Counted from the stretch's first letter, positions 19,347 through 30,842 are shown. The stretch: 64,000 bases of DNA from Rossellomorea sp. AcN35-11 (GCA_030388825.1 CP128835.1:3032001-3096000), one strand, 5' to 3'. The notes: generated by a model not told the origin, from the letters alone. Numbers and translations are program-made.

Positions 19347-19384
19347 CAAGAGACATTGGTTGCCGCCAGTGTCTCTTGTTTTTT
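19347..19384 (+). terminator. Terminator of the toxin mRNA
   Basis: AAGAGACATTGG (19348-19359) and CCAGTGTCTCTT (19366-19377) pair with one G-T, followed by GTTTTTTAT. The stem also forms in an RNA from the other strand, as expected where a toxin mRNA and its antisense overlap. Confidence 0.8.
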
Positions 19385-19512
19385 ATGGTGTTCTACTATT
19401 AAGATAATATAATTTTGTTTTAAACGCAACTCGCTTACAATGAATTTTCTCCAGTCAGTACAAAATAATGTGATCATCTAACTCTATTTGTTGACAGAGT
19501 GGGATATGAATA

Positions 19513-19555
19513 AAAAAACAGCTTTCGAGAAAAATTTCTCTAAGCTGTTTTTTTA
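19513..19555. terminator. Terminator after the DUF4064 gene
   Basis: AAACAGCTT plus CGAGAAA (19517-19531) pairs with TTTCTC plus AAGCTGTTT (19535-19551), with T and A runs on both sides, so it can act in both directions. Confidence 0.8.
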
Positions 19556-19560
19556 TTGGT

Positions 19561-20004
19561 TTAATAAACAGGATCTGTTTTCTTTGGTTTGCGAACAAAC
19601 GCCATGATTCCTGCGATGAGGAACAGAAGTCCTGGAACAAAACCAAACCCGATGGTTCCAAGCCCTATAACAAGAGCTGCGATGATAAACATGACTCCGG
19701 CTAATACAGGCTTTTTATTTTTCACAATGAAAACCACAGCAATGATTCCAAGAATGGAAGCGATAATGCCCAAAATGACGAGATAAGAACCCATTGATTC
19801 CGCAACTGACATGACAGATGCCATATCTCCCGGGGTCATTCCTTCAGCTTGAAGGTTAGGATCACTTGCCATCCCTTCTTCCATCTGTGACATGATTTCA
19901 GGATTGCTCATTCCCATGTTCATTACGATACCGATGATTGAAAATAACGCGGATAAAATAATCCCAATAACTCCCATTACTACTTCTCCTGTACGTTTCA
20001 CCAT
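19561..20004 (-). CDS. DUF4064 membrane protein
   Basis: 147 residues with four membrane helices: about 9-30, 72-92, 97-117 and 119-137, and a Met/acid-rich loop (SNPEIMSQMEEGMASDPN) between the first two. This matches DUF4064, a family found near NUDIX or wall genes in Bacillaceae with no known role. AAAGGAGAGAG precedes ATG 20002-20004. It starts 14 bases after the stop of the NUDIX gene, so the two probably form an operon. Confidence 0.78.
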   Translation of the reverse strand: MVKRTGEVVMGVIGIILSALFSIIGIVMNMGMSNPEIMSQMEEGMASDPNLQAEGMTPGDMASVMSVAESMGSYLVILGIIASILGIIAVVFIVKNKKPVLAGVMFIIAALVIGLGTIGFGFVPGLLFLIAGIMAFVRKPKKTDPVY

Positions 20005-20018
20005 ACTACTCTCTCCTT

Positions 20019-20456
20019 TTATAATTTTCTAAACATGCTGTCATATGGGTTGATTGACTTTCTCTTCATATAGCTTTTTAGGATGGAATGATCTTCGGGG
20101 AATGCAAGGTGGAGGTTCTGAATATCATGGAGAGAAATCCAGTCTATCTTATGTATTAATTGGTCGGGGTCCTGCAGGGTCGCTTCTCCCCCGATAAGAT
20201 CCGCTTCATAATAATGAACGATTGTAGAAATTTCCCCTTCATTTCCCCATTTTGTATACACATGCTTTCCCACATTGATCAGGTAGCCTGTTTCTTCCCA
20301 CACTTCACGTTTACAACATTCCTGAAAGGACTCATCTTCTTCCAGTCCTCCAGAAGGAACAGACCATCGTTTCTCTTCTTGTGCATTCCCTTGTAAAACC
20401 ATTAATAAACGCCCTTCATGCATACAAAGGGCCGAAGCACCCTTCCAACTATACAT
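20019..20456 (-). CDS. NUDIX hydrolase
   Basis: 145 residues. The Nudix box GGLEEDESFQECCKREVWEE, followed by TG, fits GX5EX7REUXEEXGU and binds the metal that cleaves a nucleoside diphosphate linked to another group. The start chosen is ATG 20454-20456, preceded by GGGGGGATGAC; the longest ORF begins 63 bases earlier at a TTG without a ribosome site. Substrate unknown (candidates are oxidised nucleotides or ADP-ribose). First gene of a likely operon with DUF4064. Confidence 0.8.
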   Translation of the reverse strand: MYSWKGASALCMHEGRLLMVLQGNAQEEKRWSVPSGGLEEDESFQECCKREVWEETGYLINVGKHVYTKWGNEGEISTIVHYYEADLIGGEATLQDPDQLIHKIDWISLHDIQNLHLAFPEDHSILKSYMKRKSINPYDSMFRKL

Positions 20457-20561
20457 GTCATCCCCCCTATATGGCAACCTCTCTTGGATATTCGCTTTTT
20501 TGACAAAATTCTCCTTCAACAGAAAAGAATTCGTAAAATTCTAACTTTCATAATCGCTTTT

Positions 20562-21431
20562 TCAGGTCCGTCCCTCACCTTGATCAAAGTTAATCCCGAG
20601 CTTTTTGAGTATGAGCTTTTCAATCAACGTCCATGGGAGTACGGCTTTCATCAGCAAGGTAAGCCGTACTCCTTTTCCTACAGGTATTCTGAATGAATTC
20701 TTCCTATTAAGAGCTATTTCACGGACAACTGCAGCGATCTCCATGGGATCACCAAGGGATTCCGCACCAGCTTCGATTTCGTTGTTGATGGCCTTCATGT
20801 ACGCATAATAGGGAGAGTTTTTTTCCAGGGAACGGGGGGTGATTTTCTTTCCTGTATCCCAGATATTCGTTCGATAAGAGCCCGGTTCAATTAAATGAAC
20901 GGTAATGCCAAAGGGTTTAAGTTCCAATCGCAGACTTTCACTGTATCCTTCAAGGGCATGTTTAGAGGAGACATAAGGGCTCAGACCCGGAAACCCGAAT
21001 TTTCCGCTAATGCTGCTCATATTGATGATTTTGCCATTCCCTTGCTTTCTCATATAAGGGAGGGCACATTGAGTGATTCTCATTACACCAAATACATTCG
21101 TTTCAAATTGGTTTCTGTACTCATTGATGGTCACTTCCTCTGAGAATCCACCAGAAGCATATCCAGCATTGTTCAGGAGCAGGTCCACTCTGCCGATTTG
21201 TTTAAGGTAATTCGCAAATGCTTTGACGGATGCTTCAGAAGTTACATCCAGTGGGAGGATTTGAACTAAATCCTTCACCTTCCTTTTCTCAGCTTGTTGT
21301 ATCAATGCATTTCCTTTATCAGGATCTCTCATGGTGGCGATAACTGTATATCCTAATTGGGCAAGTTCCAGTGTAGAGAGAAAACCGAATCCGCTATTTG
21401 ATCCTGTCACTACGGCTATCTTGTGATTCAT
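20562..21431 (-). CDS. Short-chain dehydrogenase/reductase
   Basis: 289 residues, classical SDR. TGSNSGFG near 9-16 is the cofactor-binding loop, LLNNAGYASGG near 85 the NNAG motif, and SSIS with YVSSK near 160 the Ser-Tyr-Lys catalytic set. Oxidises or reduces a hydroxyl or carbonyl with NAD(P); substrate unknown. The last codons, GEGRT and the stop, come from a copy of the GGGACGGACCT motif (20563-20576), so the C-terminus was probably changed by that repeat. ATG 21429-21431 with GGGGGAGTTGG upstream. Monocistronic. Confidence 0.82.
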   Translation of the reverse strand: MNHKIAVVTGSNSGFGFLSTLELAQLGYTVIATMRDPDKGNALIQQAEKRKVKDLVQILPLDVTSEASVKAFANYLKQIGRVDLLLNNAGYASGGFSEEVTINEYRNQFETNVFGVMRITQCALPYMRKQGNGKIINMSSISGKFGFPGLSPYVSSKHALEGYSESLRLELKPFGITVHLIEPGSYRTNIWDTGKKITPRSLEKNSPYYAYMKAINNEIEAGAESLGDPMEIAAVVREIALNRKNSFRIPVGKGVRLTLLMKAVLPWTLIEKLILKKLGINFDQGEGRT

Positions 21432-21509
21432 TCCAACTCCCCCTGTATTTTTCTCTCACTTATTATAGCAAAAATGGGTATTGTCCAAAGAGCGTAAATC
21501 AAACTAAAC

Positions 21510-21546
21510 AAAAAAAGGTGGCTTCATCCCATTGAAGCCACCCTTT
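21510..21546 (-). terminator. Strong terminator upstream of the SDR gene
   Basis: AAGGTGGCTTCA (21515-21526) and TGAAGCCACC with CTT (21533-21545) form a stem of about 12 base pairs ending, on the minus strand, in TTTTTTTG. It lies 80 bases before the SDR start and downstream of a TATAAT (21687-21692 on the plus strand image), so it ends either a short RNA or a leader. The 360-base gap 21432-21791 otherwise holds only the glpD terminator. Confidence 0.75.
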
Positions 21547-21757
21547 TAACGAGGAAGTCGAGTCAATTTCTATGTCAAATCTACTGCATCTCACTTTTGG
21601 TATCAACTTCTCTTGGAAGTTGTGACAGTGTCTCTCCGGAAATGAAGAGTAAGCTATGGTCGATTTCAGCGTAAATTCATATATTTCTATAATTATAGGC
21701 ATAGTCTATCATTGAACAGGTATCGTTCATTCATATCTTTTTTGATACCAAAACCAA

Positions 21758-21786
21758 TGAAAAACGGCAGGAAACACCTGCCGTTT
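21758..21786 (-). terminator. Terminator after glpD
   Basis: AAACGGCAG (21762-21770) and CTGCCGTTT (21778-21786) form the stem; on the minus strand TTTTTCATT follows. Confidence 0.8.
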
Positions 21787-21791
21787 CTACC

Positions 21792-23456
21792 TTATGACTG
21801 CAAATCTACCGGCACTACAGCACTCTCCAGCTCATGATTTAAATCAGCTCGATACTGTTGTTCCTGCTCCTGAGTCCAGTTCAAAAGCTTTGACATGATC
21901 ATGATTACTGGCTCCTTCCATTTCTCTACCCACTCACGATCGAAGAATAATGCGCCTGTACGTCTAATGAAGAAATCAACGGGAGTCGCGGCCATTTCCT
22001 CCTGAATCGAGTATATGAGTTGAGCATATAAATAGGCTGGGACGGACCTTTCACCAGATGTACCGCTATAAGCATGAGCGAGTTTGAAAATCTGATCCAC
22101 ATTGGAACCGTACATGCCGGCAAGCCTTCTTCCTTCTGCTTCTGACAACCCATATTGAAGCGCTTCTGCTGCCTTTTGCTCCACATACGATTGGAATTTT
22201 CTTGAGCCTCCGACATGGCCTCCTGAGATCGGCATATGTTTCGTTGAAGAAGAGGGAAACTTCTTTTTATTTTCTTCTTTTAACCGTTTTGATACAAGGT
22301 CGACCACGGTCTCTGCCATTTTACGGTAACCTGTCAATTTACCACCGGCGATGGTGATGAGGCCGCTTTCCCCTTCCCAGATTTCATCCTTCCGGGAAAT
22401 TTCTGAAGGATCTTTGCCTTTTTCAAAAATCAATGGACGGACTCCTGCCCAGCTGGATTCCACGTCCTCTTTGTTAAGAGATACATCAGGGAACATATAA
22501 TGAATCGCGTTCAAAATATAGTCTCTGTCTTCAGAAGTCATATGGGGAGATGATTTTTCCTGGTCGAAAAAGGTATCTGTTGTGCCTACGTATGCTTTAC
22601 CATCCCTTGGGATTGCGAATACCATTCGTCCATCCGGTGTATCGAAATAAACCGCCTGTTGAAGGGGGAACTTGCTTTGATCAATGACAATATGAGCTCC
22701 TTTCGTTAAACGAAGCTGTTTGTCATTTGTACTATAATCTTTCCCCCTGACATCATCCACCCATGGACCAGCGGCGTTGACGATTTTAGATCCGCAGATT
22801 TCAATGGTCTCCCCCGTCATCAAGTCTTCTGCTTCTATCCCTGTAGCTTTCTTATTTTCATAGATAAATCTCTGGGATTTCATATAATTTATGATGGTGG
22901 CGCCATGAGCAACGGCTTCCTTCATGACTTCGATCGTTAATCGGGCATCATCTGTGCGGTATTCAACGTAGTAGCCTCCGCCTTTCAGACCGTCTTTTTT
23001 TATGAGAGGTTCCTTGTTTAGTGTTTCTGAAACAGAAAGCATGGATCTCCTTTCACTTCTCTTTACGCCGGCAAGGTAGTCGTATACCTTTAATCCGATG
23101 GAAGTGCTGAATTTACCGAATGTACCTCCTTTATGAAGAGGAAGCAGCATCCATTCCGGAGTGGTGACATGAGGTCCGTTTTCATAAACGATTTCACGTT
23201 CTTTTCCGACTTCAGCGACCATCTTCACTTCAAATTGCTTTAAATACCGTAAACCTCCATGAACGAGTTTCGTAGATCGGCTCGAAGTACCAGCTGCGAA
23301 ATCCTGCATTTCGACCAAGGCAACTTTCATCCCCCGTTTTGAGGCATCGAGGGCAATCCCTGCTCCTGTAATTCCCCCTCCAATAACAATCAGATCAAAG
23401 TCAGTAGAAGCTAATGTTTGTTTTACTTCTGTTCTTGAAGTACTCGAAAATGGCAT
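21792..23456 (-). CDS. glpD: Aerobic glycerol-3-phosphate dehydrogenase
   Basis: 554 residues. [22 protein letters not shown] (about 19-40) binds [16 protein letters not shown] near 78 and VGTTDTFFD near 265 are typical of GlpD. It oxidises glycerol-3-phosphate to dihydroxyacetone phosphate at the membrane and passes electrons to menaquinone, joining glycerol use to glycolysis. Length matches B. subtilis GlpD (555). ATG 23454-23456 with AGGAGGATAC upstream. The preceding leader carries a terminator that GlpP would open in the presence of glycerol-3-phosphate. Confidence 0.93.
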   Translation of the reverse strand: MPFSSTSRTEVKQTLASTDFDLIVIGGGITGAGIALDASKRGMKVALVEMQDFAAGTSSRSTKLVHGGLRYLKQFEVKMVAEVGKEREIVYENGPHVTTPEWMLLPLHKGGTFGKFSTSIGLKVYDYLAGVKRSERRSMLSVSETLNKEPLIKKDGLKGGGYYVEYRTDDARLTIEVMKEAVAHGATIINYMKSQRFIYENKKATGIEAEDLMTGETIEICGSKIVNAAGPWVDDVRGKDYSTNDKQLRLTKGAHIVIDQSKFPLQQAVYFDTPDGRMVFAIPRDGKAYVGTTDTFFDQEKSSPHMTSEDRDYILNAIHYMFPDVSLNKEDVESSWAGVRPLIFEKGKDPSEISRKDEIWEGESGLITIAGGKLTGYRKMAETVVDLVSKRLKEENKKKFPSSSTKHMPISGGHVGGSRKFQSYVEQKAAEALQYGLSEAEGRRLAGMYGSNVDQIFKLAHAYSGTSGERSVPAYLYAQLIYSIQEEMAATPVDFFIRRTGALFFDREWVEKWKEPVIMIMSKLLNWTQEQEQQYRADLNHELESAVVPVDLQS

Positions 23457-23516
23457 AATTGTATCCTCCTAAATCATGATAAGTAGTCTTTACACTCACT
23501 GCTTTTTGTTTAACCA

Positions 23517-23587
23517 TAAAAAAAGAGACCGAAACGAACATTATGGTCAATGGTTCCATAATGCAGGTCTGGTCTCTCGTGGTCTCT
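23517..23587 (-). promoter_or_regulatory. glpD leader terminator/antiterminator, GlpP target
   Basis: On the minus strand AGAGACC (23571-23577) pairs with GGTCTCT (23524-23530) over an inner CATTATGG/CCATAATG stem, then TTTTTTTA. A second AGAGACC copy (23581-23587) directly upstream can compete for the same partner, giving an alternative, antiterminator-like pairing. In B. subtilis, GlpP with glycerol-3-phosphate prevents termination at such glpD leader hairpins. Confidence 0.7.
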
Positions 23588-23630
23588 AACCGAATTTATT
23601 AACTTGTAAAAAGTATATCATACATTCATT

Positions 23631-25970
<2,340 letters not shown>

Positions 25971-25999
25971 ATTTGTTCCCTCTCTTCATTCGTTATGGA

Positions 26000-26057
26000 A
26001 AAAAATAAAAAGACTCACGGAATATGCCCAATTAATAAGGGCACTTCACGTGAGTCT
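26000..26057 (-). promoter_or_regulatory. glpF leader terminator, GlpP target
   Basis: AGACTCACG (26011-26019) pairs with CGTGAGTCT (26049-26057) and an inner TGCCC/GGGCA stem, followed on the minus strand by TTTTTATTTTTTT. Its position between glpP and glpF matches the antitermination site of the B. subtilis glpFK operon. Confidence 0.75.
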
Positions 26058-26138
26058 CTTAATCTCTTTCACAAAGTATTAACTTGTCTATAAGATTAGC
26101 TTGTTATGAAAACGTTGTCAAGATTTATCTATAAAAAA

Positions 26139-26700
26139 TTATTTACTATCAAAGTGTTTCCATAATGCCCGATCTGAGGTTGTGATGGCCGTTGCCCCTG
26201 CCTGCAGGGCAGCATCCACTTCCTCCACCGTATCAATGAGTCCACCTGCAAAAATGGGTTTACCGGTTTTTTCTCTTATTTCTTTAATGATTTTTGGAAC
26301 CACTCCCGGCAGCACTTCAATGAAATCGGGTTCAGTCTTATGTATAAGTTCAATACTTCTTTTCATTGCGCTGGAATCGATCACAAACATCCTTTGTGTG
26401 GCATATACCCCTTTTTGTCTGGCTTTTTTTTATCACATTTCCCTTTGTTGATATGATTCCGTAGGGCTTGATTTCCTGACAGATATATTCAGTGGCGTAT
26501 TCATCACTGGATAATCCATGAATTAAATCTAGATGTAAAAACATTTTCCGGTTCTGTTTCTTAGCATATTCGAAAACACTTTTCAGCATCCCCACGTGAA
26601 GATCGAGAAAAACCCCGTACTCAAAAGAGGTTTCAAGCATTTTATCAAAGTCCTTCATGGAGCGGATGGCAGGCAAAATCTTTTGACCCGCAAATGTCAT
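26139..26700 (-). pseudogene. glpP: Glycerol uptake operon antiterminator GlpP, frameshifted
   Basis: The first frame starts MTFAGQKILPAIRSMKDFDKML at ATG 26698-26700, after GAGGGGGTAA. The second carries [23 protein letters not shown] and [11 protein letters not shown], typical of the GlpP barrel. It binds glycerol-3-phosphate and the glpF and glpD leader RNAs. The break is one extra base in the T8 run 26424-26431; with seven, the product is 186 residues (B. subtilis 192). Adjacent terminator leaders before glpF and glpD are the expected targets, so a working protein is likely. Confidence 0.87.
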
Positions 26701-26854
26701 TTCGTTACCCCCTCTTAATTTTAGTATATTTTTTTTCACGAGGAAGAATTATACCATAGAAGCGTATATACTTTTTATAAATATGTCCTTCATGATTTTA
26801 CCACATTATTACATCTAGTGGGAGTAAGCACATTATACAGTCGTAAGATTCGAT

Positions 26855-26878
26855 TTTCACCTGGGTGAAAGATATAAT
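26855..26878 (+). promoter_or_regulatory. Palindromic operator overlapping the -10 region of the flavin oxidoreductase gene
   Basis: TTTCACC (26855-26861), a 2-base centre and GGTGAAA (26864-26870) form a perfect inverted repeat two bases before TATAAT (26873-26878). This placement suggests a repressor site. No regulator gene is adjacent that obviously fits. Confidence 0.45.
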
Positions 26879-26910
26879 CATCATTAAGTTTTTATAAAGG
26901 AGTGTTATGT

Positions 26911-28025
26911 ATGAGTTCACAATATACGAAATTATTCTCCAAAGGAAACCTGGGTGCAGGCCTGACAAAGAATCGGTATATCGTGGCACCCATGACCCGT
27001 GTGAGTGCAGAAGAGAACGGAATCCCCAATGAAATCATGGAAAACTATTATGAACGGTTCGCAAAAGGTGGATTTGGCGTCATCATCACAGAAGGTATCT
27101 ATACTGATAAACGATACAGCCAGGGATACTTTAACCAACCCGGCATTGTCGATCAGGAGCAAACAGACGCATGGAGGAAAATTGTTCAGACTGCTCACAA
27201 TCACGGTGCTTTGATGATTGCCCAACTGATGCATGCAGGAGGGCAAAGCCAGGGAAATCCATATCAAGATACCACCAAGGCTCCTTCGGCTATTGCGCCT
27301 AGAGGGGAACAACTTGGGTTTTACGGTGGGTCTGGGGACTTTCCTATTCCAGAAGCAATGACAGGTGAGGAAATAGAAGCGGTTAAAAAATCCTTCGTAG
27401 AAAGTGCAGTGAATGCCAAGGAAGCAGGTTTTGAAGGTGTCGAAATACACGGAGCAAACGGATATTTACTTGATCAGTTTCTGACTGATTATTTAAATGA
27501 ACGCGATGATGAATACGGTGGGGCGTTAGACAATAGGCTGCGCCTTATGATCGAAGTCATTCACGAGGTACGGAGTGCTGTTGGAGACGACTTTGTGATA
27601 GGAATACGCGTTTCCCAAGGTAAAGTCGCCGATCAAGGCTACAAATGGCCGGAAGGACAATGCGGCTGAGGTGATCTTCACTTCATTGGGGAAAACAGAA
27701 CTTGATTATATCCATACGACCGACGGCGATGGTGCCGTATCTTCATTCGGTGAAGGTGGAATGACACTTGCTGAAGCGGCGACGTTTTATAGCAGGCTTC
27801 CGGTTATTGCCAACGGGCAATTGGGTGACCCCCTCCAAAGCGGAGGGTCTCCTACAAAAACAACATGCGGAATTCATCAGCCTGGGAACCAGTGCACTAG
27901 CGAACCCCGACCTTCCAAATAAGGTTGATAAAGGAATCGACTTAAAAGAGTTTGATTTCGAGAAAATTTTACTGCCGCAGGCGTACGTAAAAGAATATGA
28001 GCTTCAGATGAACATCGAGGAATAA
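26911..28025 (+). pseudogene. NADH:flavin oxidoreductase, Old Yellow Enzyme family, two frameshifts
   Basis: Three frames together give one barrel enzyme: VAPMTR near 22, MHAGGQ near 105 and VEIHGANGYLLDQFL with NERDDEYGG near 170 bind FMN and substrate, and the last frame completes ISLGTSALANPDLPNK. Such enzymes reduce activated alkenes or nitro compounds with NAD(P)H. One extra base lies at about 27651-27656 and one in the C5 run 27829-27833; removing both gives 370 residues, a family-typical length. ATG 26911 with AAAGGAG eight bases upstream is preferred over GTG 26902. A strong terminator follows. Confidence 0.8.
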
Positions 28026-28036
28026 TTATGCTCTTA

Positions 28037-28070
28037 TAAGCCCCCCTTCCAGAAAAGGAAGGGGGGCTTA
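28037..28070 (+). terminator. Terminator after the flavin oxidoreductase gene
   Basis: TAAGCCCCCCTTCC (28037-28050) and GGAAGGGGGGCTTA (28057-28070) form a perfect 14-base-pair stem with a 6-base loop. Confidence 0.85.
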
Positions 28071-28101
28071 TTGTTCGCATACTGTTCAGAAAACCAGGGA
28101 T

Positions 28102-28584
28102 CTAAAGGTACAGTAATAATTTCACATCCACAGCATCCATCGTGCCAATATCCATTTTTTGATCCCATAAGATGATCTCATTGGTCTCCGGATTAGGGAT
28201 GAATGGCTGCAGTTCTTTTAGGGAGGCTGTATAGACAGGGTTATATTGAACAGCACCAGAAGCTTTTTTGACCTTCATTAAACCCTTGAAATGAAGATAT
28301 TGCAAATGCTGCCCCGTTTCTTCAGATAACTCCCTTAGAGCACATTCACGGGTAGTTTCGTTTCCTTCTCTTTTTCCGGCAGGAAGTTCCCATTGTTGAC
28401 GAAAAACGTTATAGCACATAAGTACCTTTTCTCCTACCATGATAACCGAAAAAGAGCCGGCAATCGGGTTGTGATCCCATATTTCCTCTTCAGGTATAGG
28501 AATGAAATCAAGAAATTTTCTTCCGCTTCCGTTTTTGCCAGTGGGCTTTCCATAAGAACCTTCCCTTCTTGGATCATACCTCAT
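28102..28584 (-). CDS. NUDIX hydrolase
   Basis: 160 residues. The Nudix box GKREGNETTRECALRELSEE plus TG near 75-96 is complete. Preceding residues WELPAG are the usual lead-in. Substrate unknown. ATG 28582-28584 lies inside the last codons of the VOC gene (11-base overlap), and no separate Shine-Dalgarno is visible, so translation is probably coupled to that gene. Confidence 0.78.
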   Translation of the reverse strand: MRYDPRREGSYGKPTGKNGSGRKFLDFIPIPEEEIWDHNPIAGSFSVIMVGEKVLMCYNVFRQQWELPAGKREGNETTRECALRELSEETGQHLQYLHFKGLMKVKKASGAVQYNPVYTASLKELQPFIPNPETNEIILWDQKMDIGTMDAVDVKLLLYL

Positions 28585-28966
28585 TTCTAAGCATATCGAT
28601 ACGTCTCATCATTTCAGATTTATCATGATATTGAAACAAGCCGATTCCATTTCCCCATGGATCCCGAAAAGTTCCCCATTTCACAGGGACCTCTTCTCTT
28701 GCATGGATCTCAAAGTGTTCCGTCCCTAATAGGGATGTCAGCCTTTCTCTTTCTTTACAGATATCTTCTACCCCTAAACGGATGGGACCTGAATGGACCG
28801 AAGGACTGCCTTCTGCTACCTGCAGCCAACATCCGGGAACAAGCTCCCATTCTGCAAACCCTTCATGAGGGATAAAATCAGGTGGTCGATGTAAAAGAGT
28901 TTCATACCATTCTTGTCCCTTTTTTATGTCAGGAACCCTTAGCTGAACAGTCATTTCATAGATCAT
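28574..28966 (-). CDS. VOC/glyoxalase-like protein
   Basis: 130 residues with two beta-alpha-beta-beta-beta units. It begins MIYEMTVQLRVPDIKKGQEW and ends with WGTFRDPWGNGIGLFQYHDK, whose DPWGNGIGLF is the usual second metal-side strand of the vicinal oxygen chelate fold. Members include glyoxalases, dioxygenases and antibiotic-binding proteins; the reaction here is not visible. AAAGGAGACGAC precedes ATG 28964-28966. Overlaps the NUDIX gene by 11 bases, so the pair is one operon. Confidence 0.75.
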   Translation of the reverse strand: MIYEMTVQLRVPDIKKGQEWYETLLHRPPDFIPHEGFAEWELVPGCWLQVAEGSPSVHSGPIRLGVEDICKERERLTSLLGTEHFEIHAREEVPVKWGTFRDPWGNGIGLFQYHDKSEMMRRIDMLRNEV

Positions 28967-29045
28967 CTGTCGTCTCCTTTCATTATTAAAGAAGTGTTAC
29001 ATTGGTGAGAACTCGTGGAATGAGTTGGATGCAGCCATTCTATCT

Positions 29046-30287
29046 TCAGAATGCCCAGTTTCCATTTCGGAAGATGGCGACTCTCTTGCCATCACGGCAC
29101 ACACCGTCGATATTCATCTGAGCTGATCCTATCATGAAATCTTCATGAACCACACTTTCATTCAGTCCCCTTTCCTCCCGCTCTTCATCAGACAGGATGT
29201 TGCCGTCTTTCATACAAGTTGGATAAGAGGAACCGATTGCTAAATGATTCGATGCGTTCTCATCAAATAGAGTGTTGAAGAATAATACGCCTGAATCAGA
29301 GATTGGTGATCGATGCGGAACAAGTGCCACCTCGCCAAGGTACGCTGCACCTTCATCAGTCAATATTAGTTTCTTCAGAATTTCTTCCCCTTCCCTTGCT
29401 GTCACCTTAATGATTTCCCCATCTACGAAGGTAAGGGTGAAATCGTCGATTACATTGCCGTTGTAGGCCAGTGGTTTGGTGCTTTTGACCGTACCATTCA
29501 CTCCAGACTTGATTGGTACGGTGTAAACCTCTTCTGTAGGCATATTGGCGATGAAGTGCGTCCCTTGTGGGGTGATGCTTGCCCCTGTCAGCCACAGGTG
29601 ATCTTCGTGGAGTTCTACAGTAAGGTCCGTCCCTTCTGACTCATAGTGGAGACTTTTGAGTTTTAAGCTATTGAGTTCGGATGCTTTGTTGGTTAAGGTT
29701 TCGATATGTGTTTTCCAAGCCATGACGGGATCCTCTTGGTCGAGACGGACGGATGTGAATATCCGGTTCCATAGGCTCGGGATTCTTTCTTTCTCTGGTA
29801 ATTCGGGAAATACCTTATCTGCCCATTTCTGGGAAGGGATGGCGACGATCGACCAGCTGATTTGATCCTTTTCGATCGCTTCATAGAAGCGATCCAGTGC
29901 ATCTCCACTTGCTTTTTCAAAGTTAAGAATTCGATCCGAATCGATGCCTTTCAAAAGGTCCGGGTCATTTGCTTCTATTTGCAGAAATGCTCCTTTATGG
30001 TCAACCACCCATTCATGAGCGGCAGCGAGCCAGCTTGGGTATTCATAAAAGGTTTCCTCCGGTGCCAATTCATAATGTGTTCGGAGGATTTCCTCGTCAT
30101 ACCACTGTACATGCACATTTTTTGCACCGGCAAGATAGGCTTCTTTCACAACGATACGCACAAATGTTTCTGTGCCCAATGGGGCTGAAATCCAAAGGGG
30201 CTGACCGGGTTGAACATTCACCCCCACCTTGATGGCGAGTTCTGCGTATCGCTTTAATCTTTCTTCAGGATTGCTATGTATGGTCAT
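29046..30287 (-). CDS. ampS: M29-family aminopeptidase
   Basis: 413 residues. The sequence begins with the M29 layout (YAELAIKVGVNVQPGQPLWI) and keeps the metal-binding C-terminal half: GEVALVPHRSPIS, FNTLFDENASNHLAIGSSY and the final HEDFMIGSAQMNIDGV, all hallmarks of AmpS/PepS/aminopeptidase T. It removes N-terminal residues from peptides in the cytoplasm. ATG 30285-30287; the HIT gene ends five bases upstream, so the two form an operon and the ribosome site AGGAGTAACC overlaps the HIT stop. A GGTCCGTCCCT repeat copy lies inside at 29624-29634. Confidence 0.88.
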   Translation of the reverse strand: MTIHSNPEERLKRYAELAIKVGVNVQPGQPLWISAPLGTETFVRIVVKEAYLAGAKNVHVQWYDEEILRTHYELAPEETFYEYPSWLAAAHEWVVDHKGAFLQIEANDPDLLKGIDSDRILNFEKASGDALDRFYEAIEKDQISWSIVAIPSQKWADKVFPELPEKERIPSLWNRIFTSVRLDQEDPVMAWKTHIETLTNKASELNSLKLKSLHYESEGTDLTVELHEDHLWLTGASITPQGTHFIANMPTEEVYTVPIKSGVNGTVKSTKPLAYNGNVIDDFTLTFVDGEIIKVTAREGEEILKKLILTDEGAAYLGEVALVPHRSPISDSGVLFFNTLFDENASNHLAIGSSYPTCMKDGNILSDEEREERGLNESVVHEDFMIGSAQMNIDGVCRDGKRVAIFRNGNWAF

Positions 30288-30292
30288 TTTGG

Positions 30293-30730
30293 TTACTCCT
30301 CTTCCAGTAATCTATTGATAGTTGTCTTCATCTTGATATGGGTTTCTTCAATTGATTCGTTGTGGGTTCCTATTTCCGCATTTCCATAGAATAAGTCTCC
30401 GAACCGATCCGGTTCTTCATTACGGGGGATCACATGCATATGATAATGAGTCAGCTCGTTATAAATGCCGCCATTTTGGCATATGGTTATACCGTTTGGA
30501 CCATATAATGCCTGAATGGTTCTTGCAACTAGCTTTGAAGCCTCCATGATGAAGAGACTCTCATCCTTATTTAACTCTGTCAGTTCTATTTTATGTTGCT
30601 TGGGCAGGATCAGGGTATGACCGGGATGATGGGGGACATGATCCAAAAAGCAGGCAACGTGATCATTTTCATATATCATAAATGTTCTTTCTTGTTTATT
30701 TGCCAGGCGGCAGCCGAGACAATTTTCCAT
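30293..30730 (-). CDS. HIT-family nucleotide-binding protein
   Basis: 145 residues. HYHMHVIPR near 98-106 is the histidine triad, and CLGCRLANKQE near 4-14 supplies two of the Cys of the common HIT zinc site. Members hydrolyse or transfer AMP from dinucleoside polyphosphates or nucleoside phosphoramidates. GGAGGAATAGG precedes ATG 30728-30730. First gene of an operon with ampS. Confidence 0.83.
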   Translation of the reverse strand: MENCLGCRLANKQERTFMIYENDHVACFLDHVPHHPGHTLILPKQHKIELTELNKDESLFIMEASKLVARTIQALYGPNGITICQNGGIYNELTHYHMHVIPRNEEPDRFGDLFYGNAEIGTHNESIEETHIKMKTTINRLLEEE

Positions 30731-30842
30731 TCCTATTCCTCCAATTTAAAGGGATTTGACTCTTGATGTCGAAAATGGTTTGAGTAGCTGAAATAAGGAC
30801 TCCTCTCATCATATCATGTATAGGAAAGAAGGTCAGAAAAAT

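Noticed and set aside
21547-21700. T-box leader suggested by AAAGGGTGGC before the hairpin
   Set aside because: The T-box antiterminator block needs GGGTGGNACCGCG; the ACCGCG part and Stem I motifs are missing.
21499-21702. 67-residue minus-strand ORF upstream of the SDR gene
   Set aside because: Its 3' part is the terminator hairpin and no Shine-Dalgarno precedes it; a non-coding RNA or leader is a better reading.
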